A stretch of 40,008 bases of DNA from Methanobacteriota archaeon (GTDB taxonomy: Archaea; Thermoplasmatota; Poseidoniia; Poseidoniales; Poseidoniaceae), in NCBI GenBank assembly GCA_018701175.1, contig JABIWF010000012.1, positions 1 to 40,008 on the forward strand, read 5' to 3'. Within the stretch, counting starts at the first letter, position 1. Each line of letters opens with the position of its first letter. The position numbers and the translations under genes were made by a program. The notes under the pieces are model-generated. The model saw only the letters and a program-made list of their open reading frames with translations, made no database searches and was not told the origin of the DNA. Positions 1 through 8,109 of the stretch are shown piece after piece.

Positions 1-896
1 CCATTCGCATCAAGTTCTTCCAATGGGTCAATGTCCCAAACGGATTTCGCATACCAAAATGTGAGGCCACCGGCTAAAAATGCCCAGAGCAGTGGCAAGC
101 CGCTTTCCGGCCAGAAAATTGGTACAAGTCCGAGAAGAAGGAGAAGAACACAGTAAACCTTGGATTCCAAAACCGTTCGTTCAGGCCCCTTCACTTCGTT
201 CAGCATAGGGATGTTCACCTTGCCATATTCGCCTGAACGGTACAGTGCAAGCGCCCAGAAATGAGGCGGAGTCCAAAGGAAAATGAGCATAAAAAACACC
301 CATGGGATAGGCGAGCCAAGGTCAAACGGATTCATTGAGTCAATAGATGAAGATGCCGCCGCAGCCCAACCAATCAAGGGAGGAGTGGCGCCAGCAATCC
401 CGCCTATGACAATGTTTTGTGGCGTCCGACGTTTCAACCACATGGAATAGACGAGGACATAGAAGGCGACAGAGAAAAAGGACCAAAAGGCTGCCTTCCA
501 ATGTACGAGAAAAAACAACGATGACCCAAGAACTGCAATCAACAGACCGAACACCAGTGCACCACGCGCAGAAATATGCCCCTGAGGCACAGGCCTGTTC
601 TTCGTACGACGCATGTGTGGGTCAATATCTGCATCGTACCACATGTTGATTGAATTAGAACCTCCAGCAGATAATGTACCAGCAACAACGGTCAAAGCAA
701 CAGTGTAAACGGTATCCGTCCAAGAGCGTTGGACATCCAAAAGTCCGTGTCTCGCAAGCAGGTCATGAACGAATATTGCACATACGGCCGTTACTTGGAG
801 CAAAACGATGACTCGAAGTTTCATCAATCGCATGAAGACTGTCGGCCATCCCGGGTGAGGCAATGACTCCTCAACAGGTTGTTCGTCCACATTCAT
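1..896 (-). CDS. ctaB: Protoheme IX farnesyltransferase (heme O synthase), partial at window edge
   Basis: Transfers a farnesyl group to protoheme to make heme O, the step before heme A for aa3-type terminal oxidases; an integral membrane UbiA-family enzyme. The ORF track omits it because it runs off the window. My reverse-strand translation from ATG at 896 gives about 298 residues. These include the prenyl-diphosphate/Mg motif NMWYDADIDPHMRRTKNRP near residues 84-102, a second family block (IVIGGIAGATPPLIGW, about 162-177) and WTPPHFWALALYRSGEYG near 208-225. Several hydrophobic helices are visible. The start overlaps the stop of ctaA as ATGA, so the two genes are one transcription unit and translationally coupled. 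Only the extreme C-terminus is missing. Confidence 0.95.
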   Translation of the reverse strand, partial: MNVDEQPVEESLPHPGWPTVFMRLMKLRVIVLLQVTAVCAIFVHDLLARHGLLDVQRSWTDTVYTVALTVVAGTLSAGGSNSINMWYDADIDPHMRRTKNRPVPQGHISARGALVFGLLIAVLGSSLFFLVHWKAAFWSFFSVAFYVLVYSMWLKRRTPQNIVIGGIAGATPPLIGWAAAASSSIDSMNPFDLGSPIPWVFFMLIFLWTPPHFWALALYRSGEYGKVNIPMLNEVKGPERTVLESKVYCVLLLLLGLVPIFWPESGLPLLWAFLAGGLTFWYAKSVWDIDPLEELDAN

Positions 897-1993
897 TCCT
901 CCTCATGTGACGAGAGGCCACTCGAAAGCCGCATAAAGAACGAGGCAGACACGGCGACTAAGAAACAACAAACGCCGAACACGAGATGCAACAATGAAAC
1001 CCACTCAGGGAACTGTTCCATGTCGGCAAGTACGATGTAAGAGCCGCCGACGAGAACATTGAGAATCCACAGACCGGCTGCAAAATCGGTAATTCGACCA
1101 ATCGCAGGCGTCACTTCGTGTTCTCGTGAGTCAAGGCGAAGTCGGGCAGAGCCGGATACCAACACGAGACCGACCAGAATTGCACCAAACCTGTGAATCA
1201 TCTGAATGATGACTCCTGGCCCGTCAAACGATGGCAGGAGAGATCCATTACACTTCGGCCAGCCGTTAGGGAATCCAACCGAACAACCCTGGTTGTATTG
1301 TCCGCCCGCAGTTGAGGAGACCCATGCACCAAGTATGAGGAGTGTGAAGACTGCGCCAACCATCGAATCAACTCGAGTTTTGTTGGCAGCAACAAATTCT
1401 GGATTCATCGAAAAGATATCCCATCCAGACTGCTCTTGACGACGCATAGCAAAGTGTTGGAATAAGAAAGTCGAAGTGAAAATACTGGCAAGAGAAAGAT
1501 GCAATGCCACGGACCAATCTACATTGTCAAACGATACAGTTAGAGCTCCGACAAGGGCTTGAACAATGAGGAGTATACCAGATAAGATCGTTGTTCTAAA
1601 CACAGTTTTACCGTAAGTCTCAATCATTCGATAGGCAAGAACGGCGTTCAGCAATACGGGTACTGCGATGACACCTACGAGCATTCGATGAAACCATTCC
1701 GAAAAAATTTCAAACGTGGTGTAACGATGGTCAGCCCCACGAGAGTCAATCTCTTCAGGATACTCGTCCCAATAAGCGCCTTGTTCATCAGGGGAGATAT
1801 CAAATCCCCATGTGCCAAAGCACTGTGGCCAATCGGGACACGACTCGCCCGCATCGTTGATTCGAATGGTGCCACCTGCAATAATAATGCATAACGCCAT
1901 CCCGAGGAGAATCAAAGGAAGAGTCGACGGTCGTCGCCACCACGCCTGCCCCATGTGTAATGGTGAGAGCAGACCCCTTTTGAACACATTCAT
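893..1993 (-). CDS. ctaA: Heme A synthase (COX15/CtaA family)
   Basis: Oxidises the C8 methyl of heme O to the formyl group of heme A; polytopic membrane protein. From ATG 1993 it is 366 residues. The four family histidines are visible at about 102 (SEWFHRM), 165 (VALHLS), 267 (IQMIHRFG) and 336 (SLLHLVFG). The first external loop carries the cysteine pair SCPDWPQCFG (52 and 59), and a second Cys pair lies in the third loop (CSVGFPNGWPKC). The ORF track start at 2026 would overlap the divergent gene at 2006, so I prefer 1993. Overlaps ctaB by 4 bases. With ctaB it implies an aa3-type heme-copper oxidase elsewhere and aerobic respiration. Confidence 0.95.
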   Translation of the reverse strand: MNVFKRGLLSPLHMGQAWWRRPSTLPLILLGMALCIIIAGGTIRINDAGESCPDWPQCFGTWGFDISPDEQGAYWDEYPEEIDSRGADHRYTTFEIFSEWFHRMLVGVIAVPVLLNAVLAYRMIETYGKTVFRTTILSGILLIVQALVGALTVSFDNVDWSVALHLSLASIFTSTFLFQHFAMRRQEQSGWDIFSMNPEFVAANKTRVDSMVGAVFTLLILGAWVSSTAGGQYNQGCSVGFPNGWPKCNGSLLPSFDGPGVIIQMIHRFGAILVGLVLVSGSARLRLDSREHEVTPAIGRITDFAAGLWILNVLVGGSYIVLADMEQFPEWVSLLHLVFGVCCFLVAVSASFFMRLSSGLSSHEEE

Positions 1994-2005
1994 GCACCCA
2001 TAACT

Positions 2006-2908
2006 GTGTCGAGAACTCGCATCCACCTTTTCTCAGTGCTGCTCATAGCATTGATTATGGCGACTCAGATCCCATCAACAACCTCTTCCTCCACCGTTGA
2101 AGACGAATTTGCGGGACTTTTGGACGTCGTGATTTTTGATGCTTCTTGCATGGATTCTTCGGACTCGTGTGATGCAGAACATATTGTGCATCTGGTCGAA
2201 TATTATGGTGCGGACTGGTGCGAACCTTGCGAATTGATTGAAGATGAAATGGATACACTGAACAGAAGCGACACTTTTGTGCTCCAACATCACCCATCGG
2301 TTGTCGATGAAACCTTCCTCAGCGCCTCAAAATTGCGGTTTGAGTATGAACATCGTCTTCTCTTCATACCAAGTATTGTCATTGATGGACAAGGCCTGCT
2401 TACCGGTTCCAGCCAAGGCTTAGAATTGTCAAACGCATTAAGCCTCCGTGAAACAAACTTCAGCGGTTTGAACAATGTATCGCTCAGTAGCGGCAACCTC
2501 TCATGGACCGCTTCACGAGGAGATTCGGTCAGTGTTTGGATGACTGAAGCAACACCGCACCCCACCAGAAACAGAACGCATCCAACTTTGGCAACGGGAA
2601 TGATGCAATTCAATGCCACGGATGAAGTCGCTAATATCTCAGCCTTGAGAAGTGAAACTGGAGGGAAAATTGTTGTTCTTCTCGAAAAAACCGGCATATA
2701 CCGTTTGGTAACGGATTCTGAAAACCCTACCGGTGGAATGGATGTTTACGATGGCAACACAACCGGTTTTGAAACAAAAAATGATGGGGCCTCACCTGGC
2801 ACTCAAGCCGCAGTTTGGACCGTGGTTCTGATCATATCTCTTCTACCTGCAATGTACATGCGGTGGTCGATTTCTAAACAAGCCCCAAGAGCCGAAGAAG
2901 AGGAGTAA
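2006..2908 (+). CDS. Secreted, membrane-anchored thioredoxin-like protein with CxxC
   Basis: 300 residues from a GTG start. Residues 5-25 form a signal peptide (short basic stretch, then LFSVLLIALIMA). A thioredoxin-like core follows, with WCEPC at 71-75 preceded by YYGAD and a likely cis-proline site FIPSIVIDG near 120-128. A middle region of beta-rich appearance contains many NxS/T sites, and a C-terminal transmembrane helix (about 266-285) ends in a basic/acidic cytoplasmic tail. It probably acts as an extracytoplasmic thiol-disulfide protein. It is divergent from ctaA, with start codons 12 bases apart, so a role in oxidase assembly (for example copper-site cysteine reduction) is plausible but inferred. 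No extra copper-binding motif was recognised. Confidence 0.75.
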   Translation: MSRTRIHLFSVLLIALIMATQIPSTTSSSTVEDEFAGLLDVVIFDASCMDSSDSCDAEHIVHLVEYYGADWCEPCELIEDEMDTLNRSDTFVLQHHPSVVDETFLSASKLRFEYEHRLLFIPSIVIDGQGLLTGSSQGLELSNALSLRETNFSGLNNVSLSSGNLSWTASRGDSVSVWMTEATPHPTRNRTHPTLATGMMQFNATDEVANISALRSETGGKIVVLLEKTGIYRLVTDSENPTGGMDVYDGNTTGFETKNDGASPGTQAAVWTVVLIISLLPAMYMRWSISKQAPRAEEEE

Positions 2909-2916
2909 TTCTCCGA

Positions 2917-2938
2917 TTGAACCTTGGGGTAGGTTCAA
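2917..2938 (+). terminator. Perfect 8-bp hairpin downstream of the thioredoxin-like gene
   Basis: TTGAACCT (2917-2924), loop TGGGGT, AGGTTCAA (2931-2938). It starts 9 bases after the stop of the thioredoxin-like gene and lies about 50 bases before rpoK. It could end the upstream transcript or sit in the rpoK leader. There is no T-tract immediately after it, so terminator function is uncertain. A second short hairpin (CGGG TGTT CCCG, 2964-2975) lies closer to rpoK. Confidence 0.45.
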
Positions 2939-2987
2939 GAAGAGTAGGCAGGTCGCCAAACTGCGGGTGTTCCCGTAAGTGAATCTC

Positions 2988-3242
2988 ATGGTTAAGCCAG
3001 CACGACTCCACACACGATTTGAAAGAGCTCGAATTATCGGTGCACGCGCACTCCAAATAGGAATGGGCGCTCCGCTCTACGCAAACGAAGAAGTCCTACG
3101 TGATGCGTTTAGAGAAGAACTCATCTCCCTCTACGGCCTTGAAGAAGCATCGGTACGCTTCGTTCTCGACCCACTCAAGATTGCGTTGTATGAGTACGAA
3201 CACGAACTCATACCAATCGATATCGACCCGCACGAAGACTAA
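2988..3242 (+). CDS. rpoK: DNA-directed RNA polymerase subunit K (RpoK/Rpb6) with internal insertion
   Basis: Small RNA polymerase subunit that stabilises the clamp and assembly. The diagnostic block [21 protein letters not shown] lies at residues 9-29 and the C-terminal block [19 protein letters not shown] near 61-79. Between them sit about 30 residues (around [22 protein letters not shown]) that typical archaeal RpoK lacks; the family is usually 55-65 residues and this one is 84. I chose ATG 2988; the ORF track starts at a GTG three codons upstream. The gene stands alone rather than in a ribosomal-protein cluster. Its 3' end overlaps the convergent tryptophan dioxygenase by 4 bases. Confidence 0.9.
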   Translation: MVKPARLHTRFERARIIGARALQIGMGAPLYANEEVLRDAFREELISLYGLEEASVRFVLDPLKIALYEYEHELIPIDIDPHED

Positions 3243-4339
3243 TCTTCGTTTCGTGCAGCAAAGCCGTAGAATGCGGCTTGTTTGACATCTGGTAATGCAT
3301 CTCTTTTTACAAGCAATGTGCGTACAGCCCACAAATCAACGAAGACCCTGTACTTTGTTGTAGCATCGAGGTAATCAACACCGCTGGAACCACCAGTACC
3401 CATGCGGCGTCCAATCATTCGCTCAACCATTCTGGCATGAGCTGAACGGAACAAGATCATGGATTGCTCTAGTCCGACAAAAGAGTCAATGAGTTTCCGA
3501 GGCCATGAAAGCAAAGGCAATTCACGGTAAGATTCGATGAACAAAAGACCCGCCCTGGAACGAGAAACTACGCCATCCGGCCTCAAGAAGTGTTCAGCCT
3601 GTTCTGTTGATGCCTCTATTCGGGCACGGACTGGTGCTTCCTCCCCGTGGCCTATAGCCACGATGTGTGCTATCACTTCCTCTCCGTGTGACCTCATGGC
3701 TTCCAAATGCCGGTCAACAAACGCAGTAAGGACATCTGCGTCGTCTTTTGAGCCTGCAAGAGAGCCGTTTATCGGCGTTCGAGCGAGCCAAGCAGAGAGT
3801 GCATCACACAACGATGGTTGGTTTGATGTTGCTTCAAAGTCTGACAGAACTTGAGCAGTTACTTTCCCTTCTTGAGCTAACTTCTTCATGTGCAGCAAAG
3901 GGTCCATGCCACCCATCCGTTGTGAATTGTCAAGACCAAGCAAGACTTCGAGTTCTCGCATTTGCCAAGATTCAAATCCGGATGAAGTCCCAAGTTTGTC
4001 ACGGAAAGCAAGGAAACCTTGAGGCGTAAGTGTTTCCATCACTTTCCATTGGTTGGAAAGTAACCGGAAGATTTCTGTGACTCGGTCTAAATGATGGACC
4101 ATTTGCGGCAAGATTTCTTCAGGAACGTGCTCCTGATTAAGCAAGAGATGGGCTTCTTTCAATTCCCGAAGAATCAATTTGAACCACAATTCAAACGCTT
4201 GATGAACCACAATGAAATGTTGTTCATCGTTTGAAGGCGCAGGACTGTATCCTTCGGGCCCGTCTTGCAGAGAGAGCAGCTCATTCAATTGAAGATACCC
4301 TCCGTAAGTCATGCGGTGTGATGGTGTGCCTTCGGCCAT
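3239..4339 (-). CDS. kynA: Tryptophan 2,3-dioxygenase
   Basis: Heme enzyme that opens the indole ring of L-tryptophan to N-formylkynurenine, first step of the kynurenine route. 366 residues from ATG 4339. Family features in order: [16 protein letters not shown] (about 41-56, with active-site His46), [16 protein letters not shown] (91-106), [13 protein letters not shown] (112-124, with Arg113 that contacts the substrate carboxylate), and [23 protein letters not shown] (His301 as probable proximal heme ligand). It is longer than compact bacterial forms (around 280-300) because of an inserted stretch near 180-250. No kynurenine formamidase or kynureninase is visible nearby. Upstream is a short spacer without an obvious promoter. 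Confidence 0.95.
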   Translation of the reverse strand: MAEGTPSHRMTYGGYLQLNELLSLQDGPEGYSPAPSNDEQHFIVVHQAFELWFKLILRELKEAHLLLNQEHVPEEILPQMVHHLDRVTEIFRLLSNQWKVMETLTPQGFLAFRDKLGTSSGFESWQMRELEVLLGLDNSQRMGGMDPLLHMKKLAQEGKVTAQVLSDFEATSNQPSLCDALSAWLARTPINGSLAGSKDDADVLTAFVDRHLEAMRSHGEEVIAHIVAIGHGEEAPVRARIEASTEQAEHFLRPDGVVSRSRAGLLFIESYRELPLLSWPRKLIDSFVGLEQSMILFRSAHARMVERMIGRRMGTGGSSGVDYLDATTKYRVFVDLWAVRTLLVKRDALPDVKQAAFYGFAARNED

Positions 4340-4401
4340 GATGTAGGATAGGAGTCAAGCCCTTGAACTCTTCACTCTAATTTAGTCGAATGTACTCCTC
4401 C

Positions 4402-4830
4402 TCACAACCAAGCCTCTTCGCCAGAGAAGAGGCGAAGACCGACCCAATATGCGACAACTGTCAGCGTTAAAGCAATGCTAAACGAGGGCCAAAACTGAAG
4501 ACCTTTACGCAAGAGAAGTGGCAAAGAAACAAAAAACAGCAAAGAAGGTAAGACAAGCCAAAAAATATCTTGGCTGAAAATGGCAACTTTTTCCGTATCA
4601 CCCGTGTCGTGATACAACCAAAGAAGAGCCGCAATGGAGAGCAATGGCAAGGATGCAACGAGTGCTCCAAACAATTCATTTTTCTTTGCTACCTCGCTGA
4701 TACCCACAACCAATCCACCAGAAAGAAGAATGCGTATTGTAAATTGAATCCATGCCATATTGGGGAATTTGAGCAGAGGGTTTGTCTTTTTTTTGGAAGC
4801 GAGTGGCCGATTTGAGTTAAATGAAGCCAT
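4402..4830 (-). CDS. DUF3147 family small integral membrane protein
   Basis: 142 residues from ATG 4830; the GTG at 4878 in the ORF track would add 16 unlikely residues. Four to five hydrophobic helices are visible. The block SEVAKKNELFGALVASLPL followed by LLWLYHDTGDTEKVA and IFWLVLPSLLFF is characteristic, as I remember it, of DUF3147. The family has no assigned function; a transport or membrane-stress role has been supposed only from its topology. It lies between tryptophan dioxygenase (same strand, 62 bases downstream) and the divergent purP. Confidence 0.75.
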   Translation of the reverse strand: MASFNSNRPLASKKKTNPLLKFPNMAWIQFTIRILLSGGLVVGISEVAKKNELFGALVASLPLLSIAALLWLYHDTGDTEKVAIFSQDIFWLVLPSLLFFVSLPLLLRKGLQFWPSFSIALTLTVVAYWVGLRLFSGEEAWL

Positions 4831-4906
4831 TTTGTAAAAGCGAAAAGATTGCTCTACAATAGAAACCCATGAGAACACTCATATCACACATACTTGACCC
4901 CTCGAC

Positions 4907-6019
4907 ATGGGCGTAGATTCAGATACACTAGCGGGGTGGCTCGCAGACTACGACCATGACAACATCACTATTGGTGTCGTTGCATCTCACTCATCGTTGC
5001 AGATTTTGCACGGAGCCCGAAAGGAAGGTTTCCGCACACTAGGAATCGCAGTTGGTGAAAACCGCAGGCGTTTTTACAAGGCATTCCCAGGCGCAGAACC
5101 TGACGAGTGGTTAATGCTGGAAAACTACAGAGAAATGCTCGACCATGCCGAGTGGTTCCGAGAACGTAATGTCGTTATTATCCCCCACGGCTCGTTGGTG
5201 GAGTACCTTGGTTCTTCGAATTTCCGTGAACTTCAAGTTCCAACTTTTGGCAACAGAGGAATCTTGCACTGGGAAAGCAGCAGGGAACGTCAACGCCAGT
5301 GGCTCGAAGCCGGAGGATGTACAATGCCAAAAGTTCTCGAAGACCCTCACGACATCGACGGCCCTGTCATCGTGAAGTATGCAGGAGCGAAGGGTGGTCG
5401 TGGATACTTTATTGCCAGAAATTATCGTGACTTCCGCAGAAACGTCGACATTGAAGAAGAGTTTACGATTCAGGAGTATGTACTTGGTTGCAGATACTAT
5501 CTTCACTTCTTTTTCGACCCCACAGCGACCGATGGATTCCAGGTCCAAGGCAAAGGTAGCCGTGCTGGAACGAACCTAGGGCGCCTCGAATTGCTTTCAA
5601 TGGACAGAAGAGACGAGTCAAACGTCGATGAGTTCTACAAACTCGGATCACTGCGTGATTTACGCGAGATGGAACTTGAACCATCGTTTGTGGTCACAGG
5701 TAACCAACCTGTAGTCATCCGCGAATCACTCCTGCCTCGCGCCTTCGAGATGGCAGAAGGTACCGTCGCAGAGTCATTCGAACTTGAAGAAGGAAGCCGT
5801 GGCATGATTGGTCCTTTCTGCCTTGAGACCATTGTCACCGATGCTCTTGAGTTCAAAGTGTTCGAAATTAGCGCACGAATCGTTGCTGGTTCAAACCCCT
5901 TCGTCGGAGGCTCTCCTTATTCAGACATCAATGAAGAAAGAATGTCTACCGGTCGACGCATTGCTCGGTCCATCCGCAAAGCGAGCGAAAACGATTGTCT
6001 CATTGACATTCTCTCCTGA
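4907..6019 (+). CDS. purP: FAICAR synthetase, formate-dependent (PurP)
   Basis: ATP-grasp ligase of archaeal purine synthesis: AICAR + formate + ATP to FAICAR, replacing the folate-dependent PurH transformylase. 370 residues from ATG 4907. The N-terminal domain (DUF1246-like) shows IGVVASHSSLQILHGARKEGFRT near 22-44. The ATP-grasp part follows with VIVKYAGAKGGRGYFIA near 149-165 and the FTIQEYVLG segment. The C-terminal part has DRRDESNVDEFYKLG, FCLETIVTD and FEISARIVAGSNPF, all matching PurP. Some archaea carry two PurP paralogues, so this could be the less-studied one, but the length and motifs are ordinary. No other purine gene is nearby. A hairpin follows the stop codon. Confidence 0.92.
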   Translation: MGVDSDTLAGWLADYDHDNITIGVVASHSSLQILHGARKEGFRTLGIAVGENRRRFYKAFPGAEPDEWLMLENYREMLDHAEWFRERNVVIIPHGSLVEYLGSSNFRELQVPTFGNRGILHWESSRERQRQWLEAGGCTMPKVLEDPHDIDGPVIVKYAGAKGGRGYFIARNYRDFRRNVDIEEEFTIQEYVLGCRYYLHFFFDPTATDGFQVQGKGSRAGTNLGRLELLSMDRRDESNVDEFYKLGSLRDLREMELEPSFVVTGNQPVVIRESLLPRAFEMAEGTVAESFELEEGSRGMIGPFCLETIVTDALEFKVFEISARIVAGSNPFVGGSPYSDINEERMSTGRRIARSIRKASENDCLIDILS

Positions 6020-6033
6020 GTTAAAAAATGACG

Positions 6034-6074
6034 TCCCGTGAAGGGATGTGTAGACCCTTCACATCACATCGGGA
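6034..6074. terminator. Hairpin between convergent genes, likely two-way terminator
   Basis: Inner stem GTGAAGGG (6038-6045) / CCCTTCAC (6055-6062) with a 9-base loop, plus possible outer pairing TCCCG (6034-6038) / CGGGA (6070-6074). It fills the 61-base gap between the stops of purP (plus) and the EF-hand gene (minus). The symmetrical arrangement suits a shared terminator; classical archaeal terminators rely on T-tracts, of which only a short one (TTAAAAAA at 6021-6028, T-rich on the minus strand) is present. Confidence 0.55.
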
Positions 6075-6080
6075 AGTGTT

Positions 6081-7328
6081 TCAGTCGGAGTCACTGTTCG
6101 ATAGCGACTCCAAATCTGGAGCGTTTGGAAGGCTGTTCACGGCTTCTAGGTATTCTTCAAGAGAGACTGCACCATCACCGTCTTTGTCTGCCTGCTTGTG
6201 TATGACTTCAGCTTCTTCGACTGACATACCGGTAGCAGTGGCGAGCTCTTCAACTGAAAGGAGGGCGCTTCCGTCCATATCTGCAGAGGCAAAGCGATTT
6301 GTGAGTGATTCAAGTTCGGATTCAAGTTCACGCTTGATTCGTTCTCTTTCTGCTTGAGAAGAGACCTCAAAGGAACAAACCTGCATGATTGGGTCGCCGG
6401 CACTCAACTCAGCAGAGAACTCGGTTGTGTCACCGCCGTTGTTCACCATGATTTGGAACTTTGTTGGGTCTTTCGAGCGCCGCTTCTTGTGCTTCTTGTA
6501 ATAGTGAACATAAACGTGATATTGCCCGCCAGGAGCAGTACCCTCTGGCCAGAATACATTTTCTACGGGCTTACGAGTTTCAGCCCTTACGTTAGCGTCA
6601 ACATCCAACTCGCCACCGCAAGCCGAAATTTTGTTTCCTCCGTGAATACGTTCACCTGAAGGGCACACAATGTGCAGATCAAGATCGTTGTAATTGTTCC
6701 ACATCAATGAAACCTGGACGTCGGATGATTTTGCTCCTTCGCGCTCTAGGCGTGCCTGAAGTTCTTTGATGGCCTTAGAATTGGCGTTATTTGATGCAAC
6801 TTGTTCCTGTTGAGCATTTGCAATCTCTGCGAGACGAGCCTCTTCAGAAGCCAAAAGGTCCTCTTGGCGTTTCAACTCACGTTCTGCTGCAAGACGAGCC
6901 TCTTCTTGTTCTCGACGGCGCGCCTCATCTTCTTCATCACGAATTTTCTGAGCGGCTTCGTTCGCCAAACGGGACTCCTCAAGGGCCGCCAGACGGGCAT
7001 CTTCAGCGATTTGCTTCCGTTCTGCTTCTTGTTGTGCCCGTGTTTGATAGAGTTGCTCACGTGCCAAACGCTCTGCATCTTCAAGCGCAAGACGGCTTGA
7101 AATTGCTTCTTGCCGACGACGGCGGTTTTCGACAATCGCGAGTTTACGGTCAATCTCTTTTTTTGCATTTCCGAAACCAGGTGCTCTGGTTCCGTAGCGA
7201 AGACCTTCAGGATTCATACCTTGACGCACTGATACAGTAATGTCTTTTCGGGTGTAAATGTACCATAAACCATAACAGAATCCACCGCCAAGAGCGAAGG
7301 ATGCCACCAGATACGTTATCTCCATCAT
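6081..7328 (-). CDS. Membrane-anchored coiled-coil protein with DUF2135-like domain and EF-hand pair
   Basis: 415 residues. In order: an N-terminal transmembrane helix (about 5-25), a basic linker, and a long charged coiled coil rich in Ala/Glu/Arg (about 60-195). Next is a domain beginning VSLMWNNYNDLDLHIVCPSGE (206-226), with GNKISACGGELDVDANV (231-247) and ENVFWPEGTAPGGQYHVYVHYY (256-277), resembling the YfaP/DUF2135 beta domain. Last comes an EF-hand pair: a less regular loop at 350-361 (DMDGSALLSVEE, lacking an oxygen ligand at one position) and a canonical loop DKDGDGAVSLEE at 381-392. One helix with long coil and two binding domains suggests a calcium-responsive structural or signalling protein; whether the soluble part faces in or out is not clear. 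Function unknown. Confidence 0.75.
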   Translation of the reverse strand: MMEITYLVASFALGGGFCYGLWYIYTRKDITVSVRQGMNPEGLRYGTRAPGFGNAKKEIDRKLAIVENRRRRQEAISSRLALEDAERLAREQLYQTRAQQEAERKQIAEDARLAALEESRLANEAAQKIRDEEDEARRREQEEARLAAERELKRQEDLLASEEARLAEIANAQQEQVASNNANSKAIKELQARLEREGAKSSDVQVSLMWNNYNDLDLHIVCPSGERIHGGNKISACGGELDVDANVRAETRKPVENVFWPEGTAPGGQYHVYVHYYKKHKKRRSKDPTKFQIMVNNGGDTTEFSAELSAGDPIMQVCSFEVSSQAERERIKRELESELESLTNRFASADMDGSALLSVEELATATGMSVEEAEVIHKQADKDGDGAVSLEEYLEAVNSLPNAPDLESLSNSDSD

Positions 7329-7381
7329 AGAGTCCTAGGCGGTGCTAGTCTTTGGTAGCATCGGTGATTGGCGATGAATAA

Positions 7382-7402
7382 AATCATGATAAAGCCATGA
7401 TT
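7382..7402. promoter_or_regulatory. 7-bp inverted repeat, candidate operator between divergent genes
   Basis: AATCATG (7382-7388), 7-base spacer, CATGATT (7396-7402). It lies in the 135-base gap between the EF-hand gene and the HTH_10 regulator, about 31 bases upstream of the regulator's TATA box. Position and symmetry suit a dimeric transcription factor site, perhaps autoregulation; this is inference. Confidence 0.4.
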
Positions 7403-7432
7403 CTGATTTTTAACGGGACACATTCTTGGTTG

Positions 7433-7442
7433 CTTTTATAAT
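7433..7442 (+). promoter_or_regulatory. TATA box for leaderless transcript of HTH_10 regulator
   Basis: CTTTTATAAT at 7433-7442 is centred about 26 bases before the GTG at 7464. This is the spacing expected between an archaeal TATA box and a transcription start, so transcription would begin at the start codon itself. It supports the GTG start and a leaderless mRNA. Confidence 0.65.
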
Positions 7443-7463
7443 CTACCCATGCCTAGGTAGTTT

Positions 7464-8105
7464 GTGCGAGAAATACACTTGCGATGGACTGCACAGACAG
7501 TGGCGAATTCAGAATATGCCCCAATTGCTAAAATTGCACATTCTCTTGATGTCGTCGGTCATCTTGACATCGGAGAGAAAGGCATTCGACAACTCATTTT
7601 CCCTCATTTCTGCGAAGGGAAAGGCCCCGAGGACTTGAATGAAGTACCCTTCCTTAACGTTGAATCAGAACTTGATGGAGGACAAAGTGGCTACCTCGTA
7701 GTTTGGAACTCACACCCGTTATCAATCGCAGCGATTCGCTTCTCGAACATTCATATTCTACCACCGTACAAATACGGTGGAGAAGGAATTGAAATCACTG
7801 TAAGAGGTGTTCCATCTGGCGTTTCTCAATTCTTGAAAACGTGCCGTGCTTGGCTCCCACCTGATACTGTAAAAGTGGTAGAAATGGCAGACAATCAAAG
7901 CATCATTGAGGGTACGCTCACTCCGCGCCAAATAGAATGCGTAAAGGTTGCTGCATCCTCTGGATATTACGATCATCCTAAGCAAATCAAATTGCGGGAA
8001 CTTTCTGAATTGATGGACATTCCTCGTTCAACCCTTCAAGAACACTTGAATCGAGCTGAATTGGCCATGATGAAATGGGCAAGCGAACAAATCAATTCTC
8101 AGTAA
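7464..8105 (+). CDS. HTH_10 (bacterio-opsin activator type) transcriptional regulator
   Basis: 213 residues from GTG 7464. The C-terminal HTH_10 domain is clear: LTPRQIECVKVAASSGYYDHPKQIKLRELSELMDIPRSTLQEHLNRAE within 152-199, including the typical boundary LTPRQ and the STLQEHL recognition helix. The N-terminal 140 residues match no domain I can name; they contain strands such as SGYLVVWNSHPLSIAAIRF and probably sense a ligand, as in Bat-type regulators. The gene lies 40 bases upstream of the aromatic operon on the same strand, separated by an inverted repeat, and is a good candidate for its regulator. The target is inferred only from position. Confidence 0.85.
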   Translation: MREIHLRWTAQTVANSEYAPIAKIAHSLDVVGHLDIGEKGIRQLIFPHFCEGKGPEDLNEVPFLNVESELDGGQSGYLVVWNSHPLSIAAIRFSNIHILPPYKYGGEGIEITVRGVPSGVSQFLKTCRAWLPPDTVKVVEMADNQSIIEGTLTPRQIECVKVAASSGYYDHPKQIKLRELSELMDIPRSTLQEHLNRAELAMMKWASEQINSQ

Positions 8106-8109
8106 GAGT

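Noticed and set aside
2917-2938. GGTTCAA resembling the T-arm of a tRNA
   Set aside because: No acceptor stem, D-arm or anticodon arm can be drawn around it; it is a simple hairpin.
6791-7240. 149-aa plus-strand ORF opposite the coiled-coil gene
   Set aside because: It is the antisense of a Glu/Arg/Ala-rich coiled coil, whose reverse strand is often open; the minus-strand protein has recognisable domains.
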